A stretch of 6,096 nt of DNA from Planctomycetaceae bacterium (GTDB lineage Bacteria > Planctomycetota > Planctomycetia > Planctomycetales > Planctomycetaceae): the NCBI GenBank assembly GCA_020426085.1, contig JAGQQP010000271.1, positions 1-6,096 on the forward strand. Direction: 5' to 3'. Below are positions 1 to 5,868 of the stretch, piece after piece (position 1 is the first letter of the stretch; every line of letters begins with the position of its first letter). A program made the position numbers and the translations under genes. The notes below the pieces were generated by a model, which worked only from the letters and a program-made list of their open reading frames with translations, was not told where the DNA came from and ran no database searches.

Positions 1-123
1 CAGGAAGGAGGTCAGACTGGCGAGGGCCATCCGCGCTGTCAGAAACACGCGGGAATCCCCCGTCGAAAGCACTTCGAGTTGCTCCAGAAGAGGAGAAAAT
101 GTCTTCACCAGCCAGATGATCAT
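1..123 (-). CDS. mraY: MraY, phospho-N-acetylmuramoyl-pentapeptide transferase, N-terminal 41 residues (gene runs off the left edge)
   Basis: MraY is the membrane enzyme that transfers phospho-MurNAc-pentapeptide from UDP to undecaprenyl phosphate, forming lipid I. Only the start is in the window: an ATG at 121-123, then 41 codons open to base 1. The visible protein begins MIIWLVKTF, has a linker with GDSRVFLTAR (residues 22-31), and then enters a hydrophobic stretch, ALASLTSFL (33-41). Known MraY proteins start the same way, with a short amphipathic segment, a (Y/F)LT.R motif, and the first membrane helix. Position supports the call, because mraY follows murF in the standard dcw order. The ribosome site is weak (GCGAG about 12 bases upstream). 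An intrinsic terminator lies between murF and this gene, so mraY may need its own promoter or read-through. The call rests on a short N-terminal match plus context. Confidence 0.8.
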   Translation of the reverse strand, partial: MIIWLVKTFSPLLEQLEVLSTGDSRVFLTARMALASLTSFL

Positions 124-226
124 GAAGTAATTTACTCGCCACTAACAATCTGAACCAGATCAGTTTCTCTGTTTCGCCTCGTAATCCGAGAGACGTCAGT
201 CAATTCCGTTCCGCACAATAGGACAA

Positions 227-271
227 TATAAAAAGACTCCGGACGCCGAGACCCCAATCCCGACGTCCGGA
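227..271 (-). terminator. Intrinsic terminator downstream of murF, ahead of mraY
   Basis: Read on the minus strand, bases 271 to 238 form a 14-bp stem with a 6-base loop (TTGGGG). The outer arms are TCCGGACG and CGTCCGGA, and the inner pairs include two G-U wobbles that work only on this strand. The stem is followed by GTC and then five Ts (234-230). This is a standard Rho-independent terminator for transcripts coming from murF. It stops short of mraY, whose ATG is about 105 bases further on. Confidence 0.85.
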
Positions 272-272
272 A

Positions 273-397
273 ATGATTTCACCATAATACAGCAGTGGAG
301 TGATCGACCCAAGTAATCACAATTTCCGACGCTGATTTGTCCGCCGAAGCAGACGCGCTCTGGATTCCCGCAAACCCGAAGCATATGGTGAAATCAC
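273..397 (-). ncRNA. Candidate structured RNA (four-way-junction-like) between murF and mraY
   Basis: A perfect 13-base inverted repeat closes this segment: TGATTTCACCATA at 274-286 and TATGGTGAAATCA at 384-396, with an added G-U pair at 273/397. The enclosed 97 bases can form three hairpins in the minus-strand transcript: 362-377 (5 bp, 6-base loop), 339-354 (6 bp capped by a C(UUCG)G tetraloop) and 300-320 (5 bp, 11-base loop). The first two contain wobble pairs that work as G-U on the minus strand but would be A-C mismatches on the plus strand, which points to a minus-strand RNA. An intrinsic terminator follows after one base. It begins just after the murF stop, so it could be a murF 3' RNA, an independent small RNA, or a leader acting on mraY. 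I do not recognise a known RNA family. A TAAAAT box at 415-420, inside the end of murF, is a possible -10 without a clear -35. Confidence 0.45.
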
Positions 398-401
398 AAG
401 T

Positions 402-1814
402 TTAGACACACGATATTTTAGTCGCTCCTGTTGTTTCCTGTTCTGAAACAATCTGCTGAAGATGCTGCAGCAAACGCTCCATCCGCATCCCGCGCGATCC
501 TTTCACTAACACGATGTCTCCCGGCTCAAGATTTTCCACAACATCCTGAGCCAGCAGCTCCACATCAGCAGCAGTCGTAATTTCTGTTCGATTCATTCCT
601 GCAGACCGGGCTCCCTGCGCCACAGACTCGGCCTGCTTTCCACAGGCAAACAGCAGATCAATGTCGCATTCGGCAACCAGTGATCCAATTTCACGATGAT
701 AGCGCGCGCTGTCCGGCCCCAGTTCCAGCATATCGCCGATCACCAGGATTCGTTTGCCGGTACCGGTATAATCGCGTAACACCTGGCACGCTGCCCGCAT
801 CGAATCGGGACTGGCGTTATAGGTATCGTCGATCACAGTCCAGTCACCGATCTGCATTCGATGACAGCGTCCCGGAACCGTCGCATAGTTTCGCAGACTC
901 TCTGCCACATCCTGATCGGAGACTCCCAGCTCGCGCGCCACCACGATTGCCGCCAGAGCAGCATAGATAAAATGTCCTCCCATCACCGGCAACTGATACT
1001 GCTGATCATTCACCCGAAATGAGATGCCTTGCCGATTCTGTGTAATCGCGACCGCCTGCAAATCATTGTCGGCTCCCAGACCGACCCGCACCGTCCGGGC
1101 AGTGGTTCGAGCAGCCAGATAGTCGGCAAACGGGTCATCGCCGCACACCACAGCCAGCCCTGATGCCGGCAGTTGTTCGAACAGTGCCCCTTTGGTTTCA
1201 GCAGTCTGCTGCAGTGTCCCAAAATGTTCCAGATGCGAGTGGCCGATGCAAGTAATCACCCCGATCTGAGGCTGGGATATCTCAGCCAGCGTTCCAATTT
1301 CTCCCGCATGCGATGCCGCCAGTTCCAGCACCGCAAACTGGTGAGAGGCTTCGATCTCCGCAATACTTAAAGGCACACCGAACTCATTATTGAAGTTCGC
1401 AGGGCTCTGAATCCCGTTCAGGCAGGACGATAACGCGGTATAAATCATCGAGCGTGTGGTCGTTTTTCCCACACTGCCAGTAACGCCGATCACCTGCGCG
1501 GTCTGCTGCTCCCGGTACCAGCGGGCAAACTGCAGCAGCGCGTGATTGACATCTTCGACTTCCAGCAGAAGCTGAGAACCGGGATCTGCGATTTTTCCCC
1601 GTTTCACCACACAGGCAACAGCACCACGCGCCAGCGCCTGGCTGACAAACTCATGTCCATCCAACCGCTGCCCCTGAATGGCAAAGAACAGATCGTTCTC
1701 CTGTGTCGTACGCGAATCAATGGAAATTCCCGCAACCTCAGCCAGTTCCTGGAGCGGGTTGGTTGCCCCCCTCCGAATCACCTGGCTGATTGTGTTGATT
1801 GAGATACGATCCAT
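402..1814 (-). CDS. murF: MurF, UDP-N-acetylmuramoyl-tripeptide--D-alanyl-D-alanine ligase
   Basis: MurF is a cytoplasmic ATP-dependent ligase that adds the D-Ala-D-Ala dipeptide to UDP-MurNAc-tripeptide, the last soluble step of peptidoglycan precursor synthesis. The 470-residue protein has the usual three domains. The N-terminal UDP-binding part carries DSR (33-35). The central ATPase domain has the P-loop GVTGSVGKTT (110-119), ANFNNEFGVPL (139-149), the Mg-binding Glu164 in LELAASHAGEI, His194 in HLEHFG, and Lys208 in KGALFEQLP, the probable carbamylated lysine. The C-terminal domain begins at VPGR (Arg316) and includes IDDTYNASPDSM (328-339), GDMLELG (360-366) and LVKGSRGMRME (436-446). 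DDTYNASP and KGSRG separate MurF from the other Mur ligases. One oddity is that the usual HNxxN motif reads HFIYA at 281-285, so both conserved asparagines are absent. The start is ATG with only a weak AGG upstream. It lies 56 bases after murE and is probably co-transcribed with it. Confidence 0.97.
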   Translation of the reverse strand: MDRISINTISQVIRRGATNPLQELAEVAGISIDSRTTQENDLFFAIQGQRLDGHEFVSQALARGAVACVVKRGKIADPGSQLLLEVEDVNHALLQFARWYREQQTAQVIGVTGSVGKTTTRSMIYTALSSCLNGIQSPANFNNEFGVPLSIAEIEASHQFAVLELAASHAGEIGTLAEISQPQIGVITCIGHSHLEHFGTLQQTAETKGALFEQLPASGLAVVCGDDPFADYLAARTTARTVRVGLGADNDLQAVAITQNRQGISFRVNDQQYQLPVMGGHFIYAALAAIVVARELGVSDQDVAESLRNYATVPGRCHRMQIGDWTVIDDTYNASPDSMRAACQVLRDYTGTGKRILVIGDMLELGPDSARYHREIGSLVAECDIDLLFACGKQAESVAQGARSAGMNRTEITTAADVELLAQDVVENLEPGDIVLVKGSRGMRMERLLQHLQQIVSEQETTGATKISCV

Positions 1815-1870
1815 TGGCCTGTTTTGTTTTTCTAAATACTCGGAAACAGAATTGACTGGTGCCGTGTCAG

Positions 1871-3412
1871 TTATGCAGGCACCTTGTGTGAATTTTCGAT
1901 ACGTTTTTTCCGGAAATAATTTTCGACAACCTGCTGATCACTGAAGGGAATAATCTGATCGCCGATAATCTGTTCGTTTTCATGCCCTTTGCCGGCGATG
2001 AGAACCAGGTCCCCCGCGCTGGCTTCTGACAGAGCATGATGAATCGCTTCCCGTCGATCAATAATCTGCTCAGGGGATACGCCTTTGGCTCGGCACCCTT
2101 CGGCAATCGCATGGATAATCTGTTCGGGATCTTCACTGCGGGGATTGTCACTGGTGATGATAACCCGATCCGCTTCACTTCCCGCCAGTCCCAGCAGCCT
2201 GCGTTTTGCAGTATCCCGATCTCCGCCTGCACCGAACACACAAAAGACACGCCCGGAACAAAGCTGTTTCGCGGAACGGATCACATGGCTCAAGGCATCA
2301 TCAGTGTGAGCATAATCAATCAGTACGGTAAATGATTGACCGCAGGCCACGCGCTCCATCCTGCCGGGCACTGCTGCCAGTTTCTCAATTCCCGCAGCGA
2401 TCTCGGTTAATGAGAGTCCCAGACTGAGACAGGCAGCAGCAGCAGCCAGACAGTTGGAAATATTATGCGTTCCAATCAGTGACGTTCGCACCGGAACGGA
2501 ATCCCCATTGAACTGAATTTCGAACCTGGCCCCCGCCGTTGATTCCTGCAGATTTTGAGCGACCACATCCGCCTGACCTTCCACAGAATACGTTAACAGT
2601 CTCTGCGATGACTTCACCTGGGATGCAAAGGAACGGCAAGTGGTATCATCCCAGTTCAGAACCACTGTCCCTTCCGGTTTGACATGTTGAATCAGGCGGA
2701 CTTTACAGGCAGCATAGTTTCCAAAGTTCTGATGGTAGTCAAAATGGTCCTGCGTTACATTTGTGATGACCCCGACAGCAAGCGCGGTCCCTGCCAGACG
2801 ACTCTGGTCCAACGCGTGACTGGAAACTTCCATCACTGCATGCGTGGTTTTTCTACAAACCATTTCCGCCAGCAATTGTGAAAGCACATTCGCATCAGGC
2901 GTGGTCAGTGAAGCAGGTCGGGATGAGACTCCGTCGTGATACTCAACCGTACCGGAAAGCCCCGTTCTCCTGCCTGAGTTCTGCAGGATGGAGCGTACCA
3001 GCCAGCTGACAGTAGTTTTTCCATTGGTTCCCGTTACCCCGACCGTTTCCAGACGTCGTGCAGGTCGTCCCGCAAGTTCAGAGCAGAGCAGGGCATAGAC
3101 CTTACGCACATCGGGGACAATACACTGAGGCACCTGCAGCCCCGTTAAAGGACGTTCCGTCAGAACTGCTTTTGCACCTTTTTGAATCGCTTCAGGAACA
3201 TACTTTTCAGCACACTCTCTGGTGCCACTTACGACGGCAAACAGATCTCCTGGCTGACAGCAGCGACTGTCGGACTGGATCGAAGTCACAAAAACATCTG
3301 CACAATCAACAAAGCTTGCAGAGGGAATCAGCGAGCGGATGCTGACGGCAATTGTCCCAGGCGACAAGCTCATTGATGAAGATGACATGGATGTGAGGTA
3401 AGAACCATGCAT
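1871..3412 (-). CDS. murE: MurE, UDP-N-acetylmuramoyl-L-alanyl-D-glutamate--2,6-diaminopimelate ligase
   Basis: MurE is a cytoplasmic ATP-dependent ligase that adds the third residue of the peptidoglycan stem to UDP-MurNAc-L-Ala-D-Glu. Counting from the ATG at 3410-3412 (513 residues), the motifs are DSR (48-50), P-loop GVTGTNGKTT (125-134), TTPD (170-173), MEVSSHALDQSR (194-205, Mg ligand Glu195), NVTQDHFDYH (218-227), the probable carbamylated Lys237, HNISN (316-320), PGRME (349-353), DYAHTDDAL (366-374), FGAGGDRD (393-400), DNPR (422-425) and GKGHE (474-478). DNPR and the Gly/Glu of GKGHE are the known marks of meso-diaminopimelate specificity, as against lysine. The start is uncertain. 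The frame opens at TTG 3421, and ATG codons lie at 3412, 3388 and 3373, none with a clear ribosome site. The Ser-rich first 17 residues look dispensable, so the true start may be 3388 or 3373. It is the first gene of the minus-strand run, with no ftsI-like gene behind it in the window. Confidence 0.96.
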   Translation of the reverse strand: MHGSYLTSMSSSSMSLSPGTIAVSIRSLIPSASFVDCADVFVTSIQSDSRCCQPGDLFAVVSGTRECAEKYVPEAIQKGAKAVLTERPLTGLQVPQCIVPDVRKVYALLCSELAGRPARRLETVGVTGTNGKTTVSWLVRSILQNSGRRTGLSGTVEYHDGVSSRPASLTTPDANVLSQLLAEMVCRKTTHAVMEVSSHALDQSRLAGTALAVGVITNVTQDHFDYHQNFGNYAACKVRLIQHVKPEGTVVLNWDDTTCRSFASQVKSSQRLLTYSVEGQADVVAQNLQESTAGARFEIQFNGDSVPVRTSLIGTHNISNCLAAAAACLSLGLSLTEIAAGIEKLAAVPGRMERVACGQSFTVLIDYAHTDDALSHVIRSAKQLCSGRVFCVFGAGGDRDTAKRRLLGLAGSEADRVIITSDNPRSEDPEQIIHAIAEGCRAKGVSPEQIIDRREAIHHALSEASAGDLVLIAGKGHENEQIIGDQIIPFSDQQVVENYFRKKRIENSHKVPA

Positions 3413-3556
3413 TCCAGGCAAACCATTAGGTTAAAGAATCGATGGAAGGGAACTTCATTGACGTGATCGTGTGGTGAATAAATCCGGATCGCCCGAACGG
3501 GCAAAGGTATGTGAACGGGATCTGTTCAGAATGTGACAGGTCTTAAAGTGAGGAGC

Positions 3557-3584
3557 ATTCTCGTAATTCTCTGATTCAGGTCAA
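3557..3584 (-). promoter_or_regulatory. Possible sigma-70-type promoter for murE
   Basis: On the minus strand TTGACC (3584-3579, five of six matches to TTGACA) is followed after 16 bases by GAGAAT (3562-3557, four of six matches to TATAAT). Transcription would start near 3550 and give a leader of about 140 bases before the murE ATG. That leader contains a perfect 12-base palindrome, GCCCGTTCGGGC (3491-3502), able to form a small hairpin. The boxes are imperfect and planctomycete promoters are poorly characterised, so this is tentative. Confidence 0.3.
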
Positions 3585-3623
3585 CCCTGGAAATCCAAAA
3601 AACAGCCCCCCCACATGCCAGCT

Positions 3624-3636
3624 TGTAAATATTACA
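3624..3636. repeat. Perfect small palindrome, operator-like
   Basis: TGTAA-ATA-TTACA is a perfect 5-3-5 inverted repeat in the divergent intergenic region. The size and symmetry suit a site for a dimeric regulator, and it lies upstream of the proposed murE promoter. No regulator is encoded in the window, and an AT-rich palindrome this short can arise by chance. Confidence 0.3.
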
Positions 3637-3890
3637 CAAACCACTCAAAACAAGCCCGTTCGGCACGACTTTCAATGCATCGTTTTGCTCCACATGAAAG
3701 CGGGTCGAGAACCCCGGGTCAGAAAATCAAAATGGACTCAGGACACGCCACACTCCCCAAAAATCCCCATCACACACCGAAATCAGCCAAATTTTCAATT
3801 CATTTTTGCCAGAAATTAAAATTAGTATTTTCACCTATTTAATACACAATGCTATGGATTCTGAAATTTTGCCTCGGTATCCTGAAAGAA

Positions 3891-3970
3891 TACTCAGCCG
3901 TTAACTGTTCATTTCCCTAAACGACCTGAGTAAAGGAAACCTGCAGTCTGAACAGGCTGATCGTTTTTTT
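3891..3970 (+). promoter_or_regulatory. Candidate attenuator or riboswitch-like leader upstream of the DUF1559 gene
   Basis: Two sets of pairings compete here. In the first, TACTCAG (3891-3897) pairs with CTGAGTA (3926-3932), extended by CGTT/AACG (3899-3902 with 3920-3923), and a separate terminator forms at 3944-3969. In the second, CTGTTCA (3905-3911) pairs with TGAACAG (3949-3955) and TTTCC (3912-3916) pairs with GGAAA (3935-3939). This would break the terminator and leave CTGAGTA in a loop. TTTCC/GGAAA could also form while the first stem stands, giving an H-type pseudoknot. Such switching is the usual layout of transcription attenuators and many riboswitches. The controlled gene would be the DUF1559 gene, about 150 bases downstream. 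I recognise no known riboswitch core, and the ligand, if any, is unknown. Confidence 0.4.
3944..3969 (+). terminator. Intrinsic terminator in the leader of the DUF1559 gene
   Basis: CAGTCT and AGGCTG (3944-3949 and 3954-3959) pair around the loop GAAC, with a T-G wobble that works only on the plus strand. After ATCG comes a run of seven Ts (3964-3970). No gene lies just upstream on this strand, so it either ends a small RNA or acts as a regulated stop in the leader of the next gene. The stem is short (6 bp), but the T run is strong. Confidence 0.6.
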
Positions 3971-4101
3971 AATTTCAAAACAGCAAATTCTTGCTCACAA
4001 CTTCTGAACTTCGATTACAAGGAGTTTTTATTCTATTTGTCAGATAGAGAAGTATTCTTACTCAATTTATTCCCATCACAGACAACTTATTCCGATGTGC
4101 C

Positions 4102-4108
4102 AAAGGAG
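4102..4108 (+). promoter_or_regulatory. Ribosome binding site that fixes the DUF1559 gene start
   Basis: AAAGGAG lies nine bases before the ATG at 4118. The same frame is open upstream to a TTG at 4037, which has an AAGGAG 12 bases before it. The 4118 start is preferred because it gives the short basic leader expected for a prepilin-like signal. Confidence 0.8.
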
Positions 4109-4117
4109 AGAGAGAAG

Positions 4118-5170
4118 ATGAAACTGAAATCGCGCCCCAAAAAAGGCTTCACTCTGATCGAATTACTTGTTGTCATCGCCATCATCGCTATACTAATCGC
4201 CCTGCTGCTTCCTGCAGTGCAACAGGCCCGGGAAGCCGCACGCCGCTCCACCTGCAAGAACAACATGAAACAAATCGGACTGGCGTTCCATAACTATCAC
4301 GACACATTCTCACGATTTCCCATGCCTGCGATCCTCGGCGTCAATGGCTCAACAGGGGCAATCATGACCTCGAACAGCTGGGGGCTGGCCATCCTCCCAT
4401 ACGTCGATCAGGCCAACACCTATAACTTGTACAACTTTAACTCCAACTGCTGGACCGCGACCAATACAGCTGCGACTCAGACCTTCATCCCCAGCTATAT
4501 CTGCCCTTCTTCACCAGGGGGAGGCAATCGTATCAATGTTTCCATTCCAGCCGGGGCCACTTCGTTCAATCCAGCTCAGGCCCTGAGTCTGGTCAACGCA
4601 GGTCCGATCGACTACATTTGCACAACCGTTGTCCAGGATGAATTTCTGGCAGCTGTCGGCTTAACAGGCAGCGATCGAAATGGCTGGGCCGAAGGGATCA
4701 TCGCTGTCGCTGGTGCCCCCTCATTAACCCAGGGAGGGCAGGGAGGTCAGCTCAGAGACATGCTCGACGGTGCATCCAATACCATCCTGACTGGCGAACT
4801 GTCAAACCGGAACAATCTGATTCGCAACGGGACACAGGTGGCTTCTTCAGATCCGGAAGCACAGTTCCAGGCTGCGTTTGGCGGAGGAGCCTGGGCTGAT
4901 CCACTCAATGGCACATGGCAATTGACCGGTAGACTCTTTGATGGCACATCTGACCGGGGCCCGTGTGCAATCAACTGCTCGAACGCCCGTTCGGTTTCCA
5001 CCCACAGCGACCCCAACCGTTTTGCTGCCGGTCTATACTCCTACCATGTCGGCGGAGCTCATATTTTACTGGCAGATGGATCCGTTAGATTTCTCAGCGA
5101 GAACCTGTCGGGAGTCATATTCGCATCACTCGTGAGCCGCGCCAGCGGAGAGACGATTGGGGAATTCTAA
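4118..5170 (+). CDS. DUF1559 domain protein with type IV pilin-like N-terminal methylation motif
   Basis: This 350-residue protein belongs to the DUF1559 (SBP_bac_10-like) family, which is greatly expanded in planctomycetes. Its biochemical role is not established. The N-terminus is a class III prepilin signal: basic leader [10 protein letters not shown] (1-10), cut before [20 protein letters not shown] (11-30). Residues 12-31 form the single hydrophobic helix, followed by the family hallmark [14 protein letters not shown] (30-43) and [15 protein letters not shown] (48-62). The C-terminus has the family signature SYHVGGA...LADGSVRFL (308-325). Six cysteines (46, 111, 129, 168, 283, 287) include a CAINC pair. 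I infer processing by a prepilin peptidase and display at the cytoplasmic membrane as a pseudopilin-like protein. No peptidase or pilus assembly gene is in the window. A lipoprotein gene follows 153 bases downstream, a pairing that I recall as common in this phylum. The leader contains a possible attenuator. Confidence 0.92.
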   Translation: MKLKSRPKKGFTLIELLVVIAIIAILIALLLPAVQQAREAARRSTCKNNMKQIGLAFHNYHDTFSRFPMPAILGVNGSTGAIMTSNSWGLAILPYVDQANTYNLYNFNSNCWTATNTAATQTFIPSYICPSSPGGGNRINVSIPAGATSFNPAQALSLVNAGPIDYICTTVVQDEFLAAVGLTGSDRNGWAEGIIAVAGAPSLTQGGQGGQLRDMLDGASNTILTGELSNRNNLIRNGTQVASSDPEAQFQAAFGGGAWADPLNGTWQLTGRLFDGTSDRGPCAINCSNARSVSTHSDPNRFAAGLYSYHVGGAHILLADGSVRFLSENLSGVIFASLVSRASGETIGEF

Positions 5171-5231
5171 GCTTCTCGCATGCTCTCACTGATATAGGAG
5201 GATGACGCACTTAAAAACCGTCTCCGATTGC

Positions 5232-5276
5232 CCTCGTCCTGTGAATTCGAACAGATTTCCTGATTCCGGGACGAGG
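5232..5276 (+). repeat. Long hairpin between the DUF1559 gene and the lipoprotein gene
   Basis: CCTCGTCCTG (5232-5241) pairs with CGGGACGAGG (5267-5276), with one T-G wobble that works only in the plus-strand RNA. GAAT (5243-5246) pairs with ATTC (5263-5266) after a single bulged base, giving about 14 bp in all. No T run follows, so it is not a standard terminator. It may stabilise the 3' end of the upstream message, modulate read-through into the lipoprotein gene, or terminate without a T run. Confidence 0.5.
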
Positions 5277-5323
5277 TACTTCAACAGCCATACCTCTAGT
5301 TGCAAAAGGACTTAGCTCACAAA

Positions 5324-5758
5324 ATGATCTGGACGAAATCTGTAAAAGAACTCATTGTGCTCTGTGCGATTTTTACGATTTTCGGATGCGGCAACTCTGA
5401 ACCCAAGGGAGGCCCCAGAGCCAAAACCGTTCCCTTAACCGGAACCGTTTTAGTCGATGGCAAACCAGAAGAAGGCGTCACAGTCTCTTGTCATCCTGTT
5501 AACGGAGGAGTGAATAACCGCGTTCTCTCGGGAACAACCGATGCGTCCGGCAAAGTATTTATCAGCACCTACGTTTCGGGAGATGGCGTTCCCCCGGGAG
5601 AATACACGCTCACGTTCAAATGGGTAGAAAAAGGCCCGGGCTCAGAAAAAGATCTGCTGAAAGGCCGCTATACAAACCCAGAGAAATCAGAACATAAGGT
5701 GACCGCAACGGAAGGACAGGCTGCAGACCTGAACGAAATTAATTTAAAAACCAAATAG
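5324..5758 (+). CDS. Small lipoprotein with carboxypeptidase-regulatory / transthyretin-like domain
   Basis: This 144-residue protein starts MIWTKSVKEL, continues with a hydrophobic stretch (10-20), and has a lipobox-like IFGC ending at Cys22. It would be exported and lipid-anchored at Cys22. Phe at -2 is a little unusual for a lipobox. After a short Gly/Pro-rich linker, residues 37-101 resemble the beta-sandwich regulatory domain of carboxypeptidases: LTGTVLVDGKPEEGVTV (38-54), TTDASGKVFISTY (71-83) and GVPPGEYTLTFKW (88-100). The tail GRYTNPEKSEHKVTATEG (114-131) is typical of the planctomycete versions. The function is unknown, but such domains are usually structural or binding modules. 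The frame extends to a TTG at 5300. The ATG at 5324 is preferred because it gives a normal signal peptide, although its AAAGGA lies 13 bases upstream, which is slightly far. It may share a transcript with the DUF1559 gene. Confidence 0.85.
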   Translation: MIWTKSVKELIVLCAIFTIFGCGNSEPKGGPRAKTVPLTGTVLVDGKPEEGVTVSCHPVNGGVNNRVLSGTTDASGKVFISTYVSGDGVPPGEYTLTFKWVEKGPGSEKDLLKGRYTNPEKSEHKVTATEGQAADLNEINLKTK

Positions 5759-5788
5759 CATCGATTTCCTGAAACCCATCTCCACAAG

Positions 5789-5819
5789 CAGCTTCCCATA
5801 GACCTGTTTTCCGAAGCTG
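5789..5819 (+). repeat. Inverted repeat after the lipoprotein gene
   Basis: CAGCTTC (5789-5795) and GAAGCTG (5813-5819) form a 7-bp stem with a 17-base loop in the 110-base gap between the lipoprotein gene and the next gene. There is no T run after it. It could be a weak terminator or a processing hairpin. Nothing else was seen in this gap. Confidence 0.3.
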
Positions 5820-5868
5820 TCCTGAATAATCTTCCCATTCTCGCCCGTCTGATAAATGGAATAATGAT

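Larger units (their letters stand above)
3422..3890. other. Divergent intergenic region with no supported gene
   Basis: This stretch separates murE from the plus-strand genes. The only sizeable reading frame (3615-3842, plus, 75 codons) has a low-complexity, basic, His/Ser/Lys-rich translation, no ribosome site and no recognisable motif, so I treat it as chance. From about 3790 to 3845 the sequence becomes AT-rich (for example TTAAAATTAGTATTTT and TATTTAATACAC), as promoter regions often are. I could not place a convincing -35/-10 pair there. A run of seven Cs lies at 3606-3612. Confidence 0.6.

Noticed and set aside
150..163. CTGA/TCAG inverted repeat upstream of mraY
   Set aside because: Only four base pairs, easily expected by chance.
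198..203. TTGACT as a -35 box of an mraY promoter (minus strand)
   Set aside because: No acceptable -10 lies 16-18 bases downstream, so a promoter cannot be supported, although one is expected near here.
196..384. 62-codon minus-strand reading frame between mraY and murF
   Set aside because: It overlaps the terminator and the structured repeat, starts inside one repeat arm, and its translation shows no family motif; the base pairing explains the sequence better.
3700..3722. tRNA T-arm-like sequence around GGGTCGAGAACCCC
   Set aside because: No acceptor stem, anticodon arm or D arm could be found on either strand.
3615..3842. 75-codon plus-strand reading frame in the intergenic region
   Set aside because: Low-complexity basic translation, no ribosome site and no motif; likely chance.
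4037..4117. Extended N-terminus of the DUF1559 protein from a TTG start
   Set aside because: It would give a 37-residue leader before the prepilin cleavage site; the ATG at 4118 has a well-placed AAAGGAG and gives the normal short leader.
5202..5315. Possible 37-codon gene starting ATG right after AGGAGG (5196-5201)
   Set aside because: The Shine-Dalgarno-like sequence touches the ATG with no spacing, the translation has no recognisable features, and the frame runs through the hairpin at 5232-5276.
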